A stretch of DNA of 64,000 nucleotides. It comes from Mycoplasma seminis (GTDB lineage: Bacteria > Bacillota_I > Bacilli_A > Mycoplasmatales > Metamycoplasmataceae). Made by a program: the position numbers and the translations under genes. Of this stretch, positions 35,126-45,554 are shown one piece after another. The notes under the pieces are model-generated. The model made no database searches. It had not been told where the DNA came from and was given only the letters and a program-made list of their open reading frames with translations. The stretch spans positions 868,001-932,000 of the forward strand of contig NZ_CP132191.1 of NCBI RefSeq assembly GCF_030718845.1, read 5' to 3'. Numbering within the stretch: the stretch's first letter is position 1; each line of letters starts with the position of its first letter.

Positions 35126-37148
35126 ATAGACATGAAAAATAAGTTTATAGTTATCAAACACAAAAGAAAAGATTACACATATATTTCTGTTGCAACATCA
35201 AATGGTTACGGAAAAGGATATGGTAACCAAGTTGGTATCGGTAGATTAGAAAAATTAGAAGAGTTATCATCAAATCCGATAAATGTAATAAAAAATGTTT
35301 GTGAAACATTATCGATTACTGATTCAAAAGAAAAAATCAAACAAAGTATTATGTTTGCGTTAAATTCTTCAAAAACAGAAGTTTACAATGTAAACTATGG
35401 GATAAATATCCTTTATGATTTGATTAATAAATTTGAAATATTTGATGCACTACCAAAAACAAGACATAAAGAACTGAATAAAATTCTAAAATACACAATT
35501 GCAAGCAGAATAATTGATGCAAATAGTTATATTTCAATACATAAAAATAAGTATAAATACGAAGATGCTCCAAACACTAGCAAAGATAGTTATTATGCCT
35601 TATTAAATCTTATCTATGATAATAAAGAAAACTTATTAAAAAGAATTAACAAAAAGTTATTAAAAATACATCAAGAAAAGTTGAACTAGTTTTCTATGAT
35701 TCAACAACTATGTATTTTGAAAGTTTTTCACGTTTAGGTCTTAGACATAGTGGTTATTCAAAAGATGGAAAATTTAAAGAGGACCAAGTTGTTGTTGGTA
35801 TGGCTACAGATGAAAATGGTATTCCTATTCATATCGAAACCTTTAAAGGAAATACTGCAGATTCCAAAACTTTCATTCCTTTTGTATTAGAAATGAGCAA
35901 AATTTATGAAATAAAAAATGTAACAATAATTGCCGATAAAGGTATGTCTACATCAAGTAACATAAGATTTTAGAACAAAAAGGGATAAATTACATAATTT
36001 CTTATCGTTTAAAATCAGGTGCAAAATCATTTAAAGATTTTATTTTAGATGAAAGCAACTATGTAGGTGATGAAAACTTTAAATACAAAGAAGAAACAAT
36101 TGTTTCTCTATACAATAAAAAACGTCCTAATGGAAAATTAAGACGTAGAATAGTTACATTTAGCAAAAAAGAGCTTTAAAAGATAAAGCTGATAGACAAA
36201 ACTTAATTGATAATTTTAATAAATTGAAAAACAAAAATGGATTAGTTGAAACCGGTAAATTAACTGGCGGAAAGAAATACAAATTCTTCAAAAAAGTAGG
36301 TAAAGCTTTTTATGAATTAGACTATAAAAAGGTTCAAGAAGATAGTCAATTTGACGGTTATTATATTTATGAAACTTCGAGAATGGATTTAACGTCTGAA
36401 GAAATTGTTGAAATTTATGCAAAACAATGACAAATTGAAGAAAACTTCAGAACAATGAAATCATCATTACAAGTTAGACCTATGTATGTTTGAACAGATA
36501 AACATATTGAAGCACATATTTTATTATGTTTTATGTCTCTTGTTATCATGAAATTTGAGACTGTAAAAAAGTTTGTGTAAATTAAAAAAAATTATAAAAA
36601 TGACAAAGAAAGATAAGTTATCTTAAAATTTAATTGAACCGAAAAGGAGATAACTTATCTATGAATAATTTTAAACAATTAAATACAACTTTAAACAATT
36701 TATTATTAGAAAATTTTTCTGTTAAAGATGGTAATAATTTTGAAGATATTATGGAAAAAATAAACGAACATATTCGCAGTTCGTTAAAAAATATTATTGA
36801 ATCATTAATTTCTGATTCTCTAACTGAATTTTTACAATATAAAAAATATGAAAGAAGTAATGTTTCTAACTATAGAAATGGTTATTATGAAAGAACTATT
36901 AATACAGAGTATGGAAAAATGAAATTCTCAATAGCTAGAGATAGACTGAATCAATTTCAAAATGTAATTTTTGATAAATATCAAAGAACACAGTCAATTA
37001 TTAAGGATTTAGTTACTGAAATGTTTGCAGAAGGAATTAATTACGAATCCATCAGTAAGATAGTTAAAAACGTTTATGGAGCTCAATTATCAAAACAATC
37101 AATTTCTAATATTACTGATAATCTAATTGTGAATATTGAAAAGTTTAA

Positions 37149-38515
37149 GGTAGTAGTCCAAAGTTTGTGTAATCACATCGGACTATAATTGAATAAATTA
37201 TATATAATAATACTGAACTTAACTTAGAAAATTATTCTTTTCCTTGTTCAAGTTCGAGTTATTTTGAAGCTTGCAACAATAGCCAACATTTTGATGGAGT
37301 TAGGACTATGATGCGAGCTTTTTTCTTGACATATTTTCTTAATGCTGAGTGGAAATTTTCGCAAATATTGTTTGTGTAAATATATCTCCTAATTCCTATT
37401 GGAAAATCATAAAATGTGAATATCTGGTCAAGTGAGTTTTCAATAATTGCAACAGCTTTTCTGTATTTATCTTTATATTTGTTTTTAAATTCCAAAAATC
37501 TTTTATAACCTTCATCTTTGTTTTTACCTTTAAATATTAGTTTTAGTAGTTGTGATACTTCATACCTTTTAGATTGTGGTATTGTAATAAGCGCATTAGT
37601 CATTTTATGAAATGCACATTTTTGAATTTTAGATGAAGGAAAAACTGAATTAATAACATTATTAATTCCACTAAAATCATCGCAAACAACAACTTGAGGA
37701 TCATTAATTCCTCTCTTTTTTAATTCTGATAAGAATTTTGTTCAATTTTCTGTACTTTCTACACCTGAGGTTTCTATTGATAAAACTTGTTTTTTACCTT
37801 CTTTATCTATAGCTATAGCGGTGTATAAGGCTATTTTTGAGCTCTGTTTGACAAAATCCCTTGAATTCTCAACATTTTCTAAAGAATTTAAATATTCACC
37901 AGTGAATGGGTTATATCATTTAAAAACTTTATGATATGAAGCATCAATAAATAATGCATAAATATCATTATTTATGTCAAAACTATAAGCGTTGTCGTAT
38001 TTGTTTTTAATAGTTTTTGAAACTCTCGCAATTATAGAATGTCCTATTCTAAAACCTAATAATTTCTCAACTAAATCTATGGTTTGTTCATATGATAAAA
38101 ATTGTTGCAATAAATGTGCGATTAGAAATTCAAATTCTTCCTCACATCTTTTATATTTAGCTAATATTTGTGAACAAAAATTTGAAGCATTTCTTAATCT
38201 TGGGACATTTATTTGTAGTTTACCATTCAATGTGTATAAGGTTCTTTTAGAATATCCATTTCTATAAATTTTTCCTTCAACTAATTCATATTTATTCATT
38301 TCAGTAATATAAGCATCTACTTCATCTTTTAAATTCTCTTCAATTAACTTAGCAACATCTAAGTAATTAACATTAAGTAGAAATGATAATTCTCTCATAT
38401 CAGCTCCTAATTTGTAAAATTCATTTCTTAATAATTTGTTTCTTTCCTCTAAAATCATAACAAAAATCACTCCTTTTAATATTTGGAGTGATTACACAAC
38501 ATTTGGTCTACTACC
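37149..38515 (-). mobile_element. IS256-type element a, copy 2 (1,367 bp, complete)
   Basis: Ends GGTAGTAGTCCAAAG and GGTAGTAGACCAAAT (inward). An 8-bp duplication AAGTTTAA flanks it (37141-37148, 38516-38523). It inserted into the transposase gene of element b. This is the complete copy and the likely donor type for copy 1. Confidence 0.93.
37259..38458 (-). CDS. IS256-type transposase a, copy 2
   Basis: A 399-residue protein almost identical to the one at 31641-32840; the differences noticed are a few single bases (for example LDQIF here against LDEIF). The DDE motifs ALFIDASY, VVVCDDFSG and NICENFHSALRK are intact, as are both element ends, so this copy is probably active. Start and ribosome site as in copy 1. 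Confidence 0.9.
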
Positions 38516-39552
38516 AAGTTTAAGAGCAGAAAACTGCAATCAAAATACATTGCTGTTTTTCTTGATGCAACATATTTTCCTATTAAAAGAGAAACTTATT
38601 CAAAAGAAGCTATATACATTGCTTTAGGAATTGATGAAGAAGGGCATAAAGAAGTTTTAGGATTCGCAATAAATCCAACTGAAAACACAATTATTTGAGA
38701 CGAAATTTTACAAGACTTAAAAAACCGTGGAGTTCAAGAGGTAGGGATATTTGTCACAGATGGACTTCAAGGATTAAAAGATACTGTTCACAATAACTTT
38801 CCTAATTCTAAATATCAAAGATGTTGAGTTCATATACAAAGAAATGTATTTGCAAAAGTGCACAACAGAGATAAATTTGAAATAGCAAATGACTTAAAAA
38901 TGATTTATTCCCAAATCAAGAAGGAAGAAGCAATTAAGGAATATCAATTCTTTTTAGAAAAATGAGAATCTAAATATCCTAGAGTAACACAAGCATTGAT
39001 AAATATTGAAGATGATTTATTCTCATTTTTTGATTTTCGACTTTCAATCAGAAGAACGATTTACACTACAAATATTATTGAGAGTCTAAATTCAGAAATA
39101 AAGTCATCAATGAAAAACAAAAGACAATTTAATTCAATAACAAGTTTAGAAAAATTCTTAGTAACTATATTTGAAAATTACAATAAAAAGGGTATGCTAA
39201 GAACACACCCAGGTTTCAAAAATTTGAAATTTATAATATAATTTATCCAACAAAGTTAAGATAACTTTTTTTCATTGCAAAATAAATTTACACAAAATTA
39301 TTTATAGTCTCTGAAATTTTTACTTTACTCAGTTAACAAGACTTTAAAAGATACTGGTGTAATCGATAGATTTTCAAATGAAAGAGTTATAAAAGCAATT
39401 AAATCAGCTGAAAAAGTTGTAAAAGTTGTTGATGGTCAAATAAAAGAAGAAATTTATATACGAAATACTCAAAATTCAGATTATATTTCTGATTTCGAAA
39501 CAATACAAACAATATTTTCAAAAATTGTACAAGTAATTTAGACATAAAAAAT

Positions 39553-39587
39553 ACGAATAGCCCTATTTTTAAGGACTATTCGTTTTT
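39553..39587 (+). terminator. Terminator of the IS1634-like transposase
   Basis: ACGAATAG / CTATTCGT stem, then TTTTAT, 11 bases after the stop and inside the element. Confidence 0.75.
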
Positions 39588-39613
39588 ATGCCTTTAAAAC
39601 TCCGAAACTCAGG

Positions 39614-39713
39614 AGAAGAAATTAATCGTAATAATATAATTCTATCTATTACTAAAAAACGTTCAACACCACCACAATTTCCATACTTATGGAAAGATAT
39701 TAAAAAAGCATAG
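39614..39713 (+). pseudogene. 3' remnant of rsmG (duplicated)
   Basis: Last 100 bases of rsmG, without a start or the SAM-binding part. Confidence 0.85.
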
Positions 39714-39813
39714 GATACAAACCTATGTTTTTTTTACTCAATTCCTATCTCTTGTTTTAAATCTTCAATATTTACTTTTAACACTTGCTCATAGTATTTT
39801 TCACAATCTTTAT
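39614..39813. repeat. 200-bp target duplication of the IS1634-like element, right
   Basis: Second copy of 34784-34983. This copy belongs to the intact Fic-like gene. Confidence 0.9.
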
Positions 39814-40480
39814 TTTTGAAAAATTCAAAATACTGTTCTCTTTCTTCAGGTTGAATAATAATAGGTACTAAATTATAATCAAGGCATTGTTTAAACATAA
39901 TTACTCTACCTAATCACCCAACTCCTGGTATAAATTCTAAGTTTTCAAATTTTAAATGATAATTGAGGATTCTAAGGTATTTTTCTTTTTCATTATTACA
40001 ATTATTAATCGCAAAATCAAGTTGCTTATTCAAATGCATAATTTCAGCTTTATGCAACTTGTAAAATGTGCTTATGGTATTTTGTCAATTTGTTAAATAA
40101 ATACCTTGTTTGTTTACAAAGAATCCACCAATTTCTTTAATATCCTTGTAAAGCAGCCTATGTAATGCTTCCATATATTCTAAGTCTAGTTTTGTTTCAT
40201 TATTAACAATCTCAAAAAATACATTTAACAAGTTTCTTACAACATAGACATCATTTAATCTTTTTGGACCAATAATTTGGTTGTTGAGAAATAATTCCTC
40301 AACTTGTTGATAAGTGAAGCAAAATGGATTTTCAAAAATATCCAAATGATCTGCTTCCACTAAATAATTACTATATGCAAAATTAATTGCTAATTCATTT
40401 TTATAATTTTCATTTGAATTTATCATATCTAAGATATTGCTAGATTTTAGATTCATTGTTCCTCCTGATTTTAGATTCAT
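39734..40480 (-). CDS. Fic-like protein with degenerate active-site motif
   Basis: A 248-residue protein (240 from the inner start at 40456). The layout resembles Fic/Fido AMP-transferases: LHRLLYKDIKEIGGFF matches the region before the active-site loop, and the loop position reads LEFIPGVGWLGRV where a Fic enzyme has HPFxxGNGRxxR. The catalytic His is thus replaced and the GNGR loop altered, so AMP transfer is unlikely. Two in-frame start codons each have GGAGG, created by a 24-bp tandem repeat. The gene was separated from rsmG by the IS1634-like insertion. Assignment by motif reading only. Confidence 0.55.
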
Positions 40481-40501
40481 TGTTCCTCCTGATTTTAGAT
40501 T
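40454..40501 (-). repeat. Tandem 24-bp repeat carrying ribosome site and start codon
   Basis: Two perfect copies of a unit with TCAGGAGGAACAATG, so the gene has two equal starts 24 bases apart and in frame. Slippage here would add or remove eight codons without frameshift. Confidence 0.85.
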
Positions 40502-40564
40502 AAAAATCTTTCTTAATTTAATTATAGTCTTTTTATAAAACCTAGCAAAAATCACTCCCCAATA

Positions 40565-40580
40565 TGTGGGAATTTCCACA
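40565..40580. promoter_or_regulatory. 16-bp near-palindrome TGTGGGAATTTCCACA
   Basis: One mismatch from the perfect palindrome at 20803. Lies 85-125 bases upstream of the two Fic-like starts. Confidence 0.45.
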
Positions 40581-40588
40581 TTTGCAAA

Positions 40589-40612
40589 GAAAAAAGCTAC
40601 AGTGTAGCTTTA
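40589..40612 (-). terminator. Intrinsic terminator after dnaJ
   Basis: On the minus strand AAAGCTACA and TGTAGCTTT pair around one base, followed by a T tract. Confidence 0.85.
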
Positions 40613-40614
40613 AA

Positions 40615-41745
40615 CTATTTTGACATATTAACTTTATTCACGAATTTTTCATTTGAATCATCTTTAATATTCGCAAGTACTTCAGTTAATACTTTTTTAT
40701 CTTTTCTATCTAAATCAGGAATCACAACTCTAAGATGTAATCTTAAATCTCCTTGAATTCCTTTGTAAATCACACCTTTGTGTGGGATTTTAATAACTTT
40801 ATTATCTGTGTATGTTTTCTTAAGCTTAATTGATACATCACCTCAAGGAGTTGGGACTTTAACATTATTTTCTAGCATAATATCAATGAATGATACTGGG
40901 AAATTAAGTTCAATATCATATCCATCTCTAATAAAGTATGGATGATCATCCACTTGGATTTGAATATACATGTCACCAGGTTCTCCACCATTTCTACCCG
41001 GTCCTCCGTATCCAGCGACTTTAAGTGTTAAACCTGTATTAGCACCTTCTGGTACTTTAATTGAAACTGTTTTTTGTACTTTAATATATTTTTCACCACG
41101 ACAGTTTGAACATTTATTTTTAATTATTTTACCCGTTGCATCACATCTACGACATGCTTGTTGGCTCATTTGTTGACCAAAGAATCCTTCAACAACTCTT
41201 GTGGTATATCCTTTTCCTTCACAATCAGGACATGAACTTATATCACTAGCACTTTCAGCGCCGCTACCACCACAATGTAAACAAAGTTCTCATTTATCTA
41301 ATTTTTGCTTAATTGTAGTCCCTTGCATAGCATCCATAAATGAAACTCTAAGGATTGATTTATAATCATCACCTCTTTGTTTACTGCTACCTGCGTATCC
41401 GCCACGTTTTCTACCAAATCCACCAAAAATATTTTCAAAAATATCTTGGAAATCTGCTGAAAATCCTTGACCTTGGAATCCTGCACCAAAACCACCAGCT
41501 CCCGCTCCAGCATATCCTTTTCCATTAGCTGCATCAGCACCATATTGGTCATAAATTTTTCTTTTTTCAGGATCTGAAAGAATTGAATAAGCTTCGTTTA
41601 ATTCTTTCATTTTTTCATCGCTTGTACCATCTTTTAATTTATCAGGGTGGTATTGCATAGCAAGTTTTCTGTAAGCTGTTTTAATTTCTTTTTCTGTCGC
41701 TGTTTTAGACACTCCTAAAACTTCATAATAGTCTTTTTTACTCAT
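40615..41745 (-). CDS. dnaJ: Chaperone protein DnaJ
   Basis: Co-chaperone that delivers unfolded clients to DnaK and stimulates its ATPase. The 376-residue protein has the J domain (YHPDK with HPD near residues 33-35), a Gly/Phe region ([13 protein letters not shown]), four CxxCxGxG-type zinc motifs ([31 protein letters not shown], some altered) and the C-terminal substrate domains. Two TGA-Trp codons split the frame. A CIRCE-like dyad lies directly upstream. Confidence 0.96.
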
Positions 41746-41757
41746 AGTGTATTTATT

Positions 41758-41784
41758 TTAGCATATTTTGCTCTTATTTGCTAA
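41758..41784 (-). promoter_or_regulatory. CIRCE-like HrcA operator upstream of dnaJ
   Basis: TTAGCATAT, 9 bases, ATTTGCTAA: the 9-9-9 spacing and the outer TTAGCA / TGCTAA arms of CIRCE (TTAGCACTC-N9-GAGTGCTAA) are kept, the inner CTC/GAG are lost. It ends 13 bases upstream of the dnaJ start. Confidence 0.5.
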
Positions 41785-41851
41785 AATTAAATAATTTTTA
41801 TAATATAATAGAAAAAATCCAAAGAATACTAAAATAATAGTAGGAGACAAT

Positions 41852-42781
41852 ATGGAAGAAAAATATATTATAGAAATAGAACATTTAAATAAATCCTTTA
41901 AGAAACAAAAAGCTTTAAATGACTTATCTTTTAAAGTTAAAAAAGGTGAGCTATTTGGTTTTTTAGGACTTAATGGTGCGGGTAAAACTACTACATTAAG
42001 CATTATTTTAGGCATTATTAAAAAAGATAGTGGAACAATTAAAGTAGAAGGAGTGGATTTAGATTCGCATCAAGGTAAAAATATTAAAAATAAAATCGGA
42101 ATTGTTTTCCAAGAATCAATTTTAGATGCAAAACTTAGTGTATATGATAATTTAATGTCTCGTGCCGCAATGTATGCTAAATACATTAAGGATAAAACTA
42201 CTCAACAACTAGTTGATGATGTAGTCGCTGATTTTGAATTACAAGATTTATTGAATAAACCTTATGGTTCGCTTTCTGGTGGACAAAGAAGAAGGGTAGA
42301 TATAGCTAGAGCCCTTGTACATAAGCCTGAAATTTTATTTTTAGATGAACCTACTACTGGACTTGATCCCACTTCTCGTAAATTGGTTTGAAAAACTTTA
42401 AGAAGAATTCAAAGAGAAAAAGACCTTACAATACTGCTTACAACACACTATATGGAAGAGGCTAATAATTGTAATTTTGCAATAATAATTCAAAAAGGGC
42501 AAAAACTTGCTGAAGGTTCACCAAGTGATTTAAAAAATGCTTACTCACATGCAAAATTATATGTTCACCAAGAACCAAATTCAGTATTAGAAGATCTTTT
42601 CAGTTCGCATAATGCTAAATATAAATATGCTGACCGTAAATATACAGTTAAATTTAAAACCTATGATCAAGCTAGAGATTTTGTTTTAAAATTCGGTTCA
42701 ATTTTAAAAGATTTTGAATTAGCTAAAGGAAATATGGATGATGTATTCCTTAATGTAACCAATACGCAAGGAGGTGAATAA
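41852..42781 (+). CDS. ABC transporter ATP-binding protein (ABC-2/DrrA type)
   Basis: A 309-residue ATPase that would drive export together with the downstream permease. Walker A LGLNGAGKTTT, Q-loop VFQES, signature LSGGQRRR, Walker B ILFLDEPTTGLDP and H-loop TTHYMEEA are all present. The C-terminal extension is of the DrrA/CcmA kind. Stop and next start overlap (TAATG). The substrate cannot be read from sequence; lipid or drug export is typical. Confidence 0.92.
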
Positions 42782-43632
42782 TGTATCAATTACATTGACT
42801 TGTGAAAAGAAACATGAAGCTTTTCTTTAAAGATCCAAAAAAGATTATTATGACCTTCTTTTCACCAATTATAACTATTGTAATTTTTATCCTATTTGGT
42901 AGATATTTATTCGCTAGCCAACTAGGAAAAGCACCAATTCCTGATTTAGTTAAAAGTCAATTTGCTGACGGAAGCTTGCTAGTAGGGTTGCTTGGATTAA
43001 CTTCCTTAACTAATGCAATTTCTCTTTCAGTTTTTATGGTGCAAGATGCTGAGAAAAAGATCTTTAATGATTTAGCAATTACACCAATTAAGCCTTCGAT
43101 TATTCGCTTTAGTTACTTACTAGTTAATATTCTACTTAATATCATAATTTCAGTTGTAATGTATTTAATTGTTATTATTTATATGGCTGCTAATGGTACA
43201 CTTGGAGTTATGAGTGTAGCTACTGGATTTATTATTTTAGGAATAATACTTTTAGGTTGTGTATTTAATTCAGCATTATTTAGTTTTATTTTTAGCTTCC
43301 TTAAAAGTATTTCAGCTTTCTCAGCACTTTCAGGGGCTCTTTCATCAGTATCAGGATTCTTAATTGGAGCATTTATTCCGCTTACAATACTTCCTGCATG
43401 ATTAAGTGCTTTTTCAACTGTGCTACCATCAACTGAAGTAGTTTCATTACTTAGATATTACATTTTTTCACAAAACGAAGTATTTGCTTCATTCCCACAA
43501 AGTTATGACATTACATTAGCTAATTACTCAGTTCAACCTTGAGTCGGATTTGTTTATGTAGGTGGATTTACAATCCTTTCACTTATACTTGCATATGTAT
43601 TTACATATAATGCTAAAAGACAAAGAAATTAA
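42781..43632 (+). CDS. ABC-2 type transporter permease
   Basis: A 283-residue membrane protein with about six helices, one early (MTFFSPIITIVIFILF) and five in the C-terminal two thirds, as in ABC-2 permeases. It starts MYQLHWLVKRNMKLFFKDPKK after GGAGG, with its first W codon TGA. Partner of the ATPase just upstream. Ends with its own terminator. Confidence 0.9.
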
Positions 43633-43636
43633 ATTT

Positions 43637-43658
43637 AGTTGCCTTCAGGCAACTTTTT
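43637..43658 (+). terminator. Terminator after the ABC operon
   Basis: AGTTGCC / GGCAACT stem with a TTCA loop and a T tract. Confidence 0.9.
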
Positions 43659-43661
43659 AAT

Positions 43662-43686
43662 TAAAAATATCCACCGTAATGGTGGA
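43662..43686 (-). terminator. Terminator downstream of the aldehyde dehydrogenase gene
   Basis: TCCACC / GGTGGA stem with a 5-nt loop, followed on the minus strand by TATTTTTA. Confidence 0.75.
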
Positions 43687-43718
43687 CAACAATTAGAAAT
43701 TCACAAATTTAAGACAGC

Positions 43719-45026
43719 CTACTTTTTAACTCAATTTAATAGTTTAACAATTCAGTGCTGATTTTTTGAAAGCATTATTTTTGTCATTGCTTTAGGAGAA
43801 ATTAATTGAACTTTTGAAGCTTTATAAACCGCTTGTTGATAAGTAAATGTTTTAAATCCAGCCTTACCATGGTAACGACCAATTCCACTGTGTTTTACAC
43901 CGCCAAATGGTAATTGATTGTTATAAATGAATTTAGAAGTTGAATTATAAACTATTGTTCCAGCATCTAATTTTTCTTGCAGCAAGTTGAAATCAGCCTT
44001 ATTATTTGAAAATAAATAAATCGCTAATGGTGCATTATTTTGGCTTAATTTTTCAGCTAAAGTTTCTAAATTATCATAAGGAATAATTGGTAATAGTGGT
44101 CCAAAAATTTCCTCTTGCATTATTTTGGAATCTCTTGAAGGTTCAAGTAAAAGTATTTTATCCAGATATGAAGTTTCAAGCTCTTCTAATTCTTGAAAAT
44201 TAATTATTCTTTGTTCAGCATACTTATCAATCATTTTTGCTAGTTGTAAATCATTATTAGTTAGCATGTGATGAATTTGATTTAATGCTTTATTAAACTC
44301 AAGCTCAAATTGGCCTTTAACACTTGCATCAATATAAATATGATCAGTAGCTAAACAAGTTTGACCCATATTCATAATTTTGACAAAAATATTATCTCAA
44401 ACTGCTAATTTAATATTTGCACTTTTAGTAATAATTGCTGGGTTTTTTCCACCTAATTCAAGTACACAAGGAATCATTTTTTCAGCAGCTTTTTTATAAA
44501 TTTCATTTCCAACTTTATTTGAACCGGTGAAAAAGACAAAATCAGCTTCTTGTTGAATGATTCTGTTAGTTTCTTCTATATCGCCTTTCATTAATAAAAC
44601 TTGTTGCTTAGTAAAAACGTTTTTAATAATCTTTTCAATTACATCTCTAGAAGCTTGTGCCCGATCAGATAATTTTAAAATTACATTATTTCCAGCAGCA
44701 AAAGCGTCTATTAACGGAATAAGAGATAAATTAAATGGATAATTTCAAGTTGATAAAATAAACACTGTTCCATAAGGTTTATGATAAATATAAGACTTAC
44801 CAGGACGAAGTGACCATGGTGTACGTCTTCTTTTAGGTTTACTTCATTTTTTAATATGTTTTAAATATGAATTGATTTCATTAATTACAGGTAAAATTTC
44901 AGTAATTTCAGTTTCATTAACTGATTTATTTAAATCGATCTCTAAAGCAGCATAAATTTCATTCTTGCGGGTAAAAATTTCATTTTTAAGCTTTTTTAAT
45001 GTTATTTTTATTTCTTTTGCATTCAT
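43719..45026 (-). CDS. NAD(P)-dependent aldehyde dehydrogenase
   Basis: A 435-residue cytosolic dehydrogenase that oxidises aldehydes to acids. It contains STWNYPFNL, FTGSNKVGN, ELGGKNP (catalytic Glu) and MGQTCLATD (catalytic Cys), plus the C-terminal GGVKHSGIGRYHG. The length matches short class-3 ALDHs. Five or so TGA-Trp codons break the frame under the standard code. Monocistronic. Substrate not predictable. Confidence 0.92.
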
Positions 45027-45069
45027 AATTAATATTATAATACCAATATTTTATTCTCGAGCTAAAATG

Positions 45070-45098
45070 CAAAAATAAAATGCAGCGCTCGCTGCATA
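45070..45098 (-). terminator. Terminator after rpsO
   Basis: Perfect 8-bp stem ATGCAGCG / CGCTGCAT, then TTTATTTTT on the minus strand. Confidence 0.9.
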
Positions 45099-45107
45099 TT
45101 TTGCTCA

Positions 45108-45374
45108 TTATTTACGGATGTTAAGAGCTTCAATAACTTTGCTGTATTCTTCAAAGTCGTTTTCTCTTAAGTGTTTTAATAACACTTTACGTTGAGCGAT
45201 TTTAGCTAAGAAACCTCTTTTTGAGTGGTTGTCTTTAGGGTTTTTTAAGAAGTGAGGTTTTAATGACTCAATATCTTCTGTTAAAATTGCGATTTGAACA
45301 GATGTGTTCCCTGTATCTTTAGCGTTTTTACCGAATTGTTTTGTTAATTCAGCTTTTCTTTCTTTTGAAACCAT
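45108..45374 (-). CDS. rpsO: 30S ribosomal protein S15
   Basis: 88 residues, normal length. Contains [16 protein letters not shown] and [20 protein letters not shown], the conserved S15 core that binds helices 20-22 of 16S rRNA. ATG follows AGGAGA. Monocistronic with its own terminator. S15 often represses its own mRNA; the 180-base upstream region holds the stem-loop at 45496-45534, but no link is shown. Confidence 0.97.
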   Translation of the reverse strand: MVSKERKAELTKQFGKNAKDTGNTSVQIAILTEDIESLKPHFLKNPKDNHSKRGFLAKIAQRKVLLKHLRENDFEEYSKVIEALNIRK

Positions 45375-45495
45375 AATATTCTCCTTTATTATGTTTTAAA
45401 CCTAGCGAGTATTTACATACTGACCAAGTCTAAAATTTATGTTTATATAGTTTTAAATATTATAATGTAAAAATGTATTTTGCTAAATAAAATAA

Positions 45496-45534
45496 ACATA
45501 CTAAAAACTCTAGCACATAGACTTCTTAGTATGT
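45496..45534 (+). ncRNA. Conserved stem-loop, copy 2 (function unknown)
   Basis: ACATACTAA / TTAGTATGT perfect 9-bp stem with a 21-nt loop sharing CTAGCACATAGACTT with 5830-5862. TTTTTT follows on the plus strand. Lies between rpsO and the Lit-like gene, both on the minus strand, so the plus-strand reading has no host gene. An RNA role is inference. Confidence 0.4.
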
Positions 45535-45554
45535 TTTTTATCATTAAAAAGAAT

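Larger units (their letters stand above)
36661..39241 (+). pseudogene. IS256-family transposase b, interrupted
   Basis: 5' part 36661-37148 and 3' part 38524-39241 join in frame when the insert and one AAGTTTAA are removed. The joined protein has VFLDATYFP, FVTDGLQGL and TTNIIESLNSEIK, the canonical IS256 DDE motifs. ATG 36661 follows AAGGAG. Before the second insertion it would have been intact, about 401 residues. Confidence 0.88.
36558..39311 (+). mobile_element. IS256-type element b (1,379 bp plus nested copy of element a)
   Basis: Inverted-repeat ends GAGACTGTAAAAAAGTTTG and GAGACTATAAATAATTTTG, both followed by TGTAAATT. An 8-bp duplication TGAAATTT flanks it (36550-36557, 39312-39319). 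It is nested in the IS1634-like element and interrupted by 37149-38515. Confidence 0.9.
35132..39541 (+). pseudogene. IS1634-family transposase, broken by three frameshifts and an insertion
   Basis: Reading frames in order give the IS1634/IS4-type domains: N-terminal region, FYDSTTMYFES (catalytic Asp), IIADKGM (second Asp), YAKQWQIEENFRTMKSSL (Glu motif). Breaks occur at an A run near 35676, a T run near 35968 and an A run near 36165; each is repaired by adding one base to the homopolymer. The IS256-type element b at 36558-39311 splits the codon run ...VIMKF / LLYSVN. Dead as a gene. Confidence 0.88.
34984..39613 (+). mobile_element. IS1634-like element (1,868 bp plus nested IS)
   Basis: Ends are CCTGAGTTTCGGAGTTTTA and its inverse. 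Removing the nested insert and its 8-bp duplication leaves 1,868 bp, close to the known size of IS1634 of Mycoplasma mycoides, whose hallmark is very long, variable target duplications. Here the duplication is 200 bp. Confidence 0.88.
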
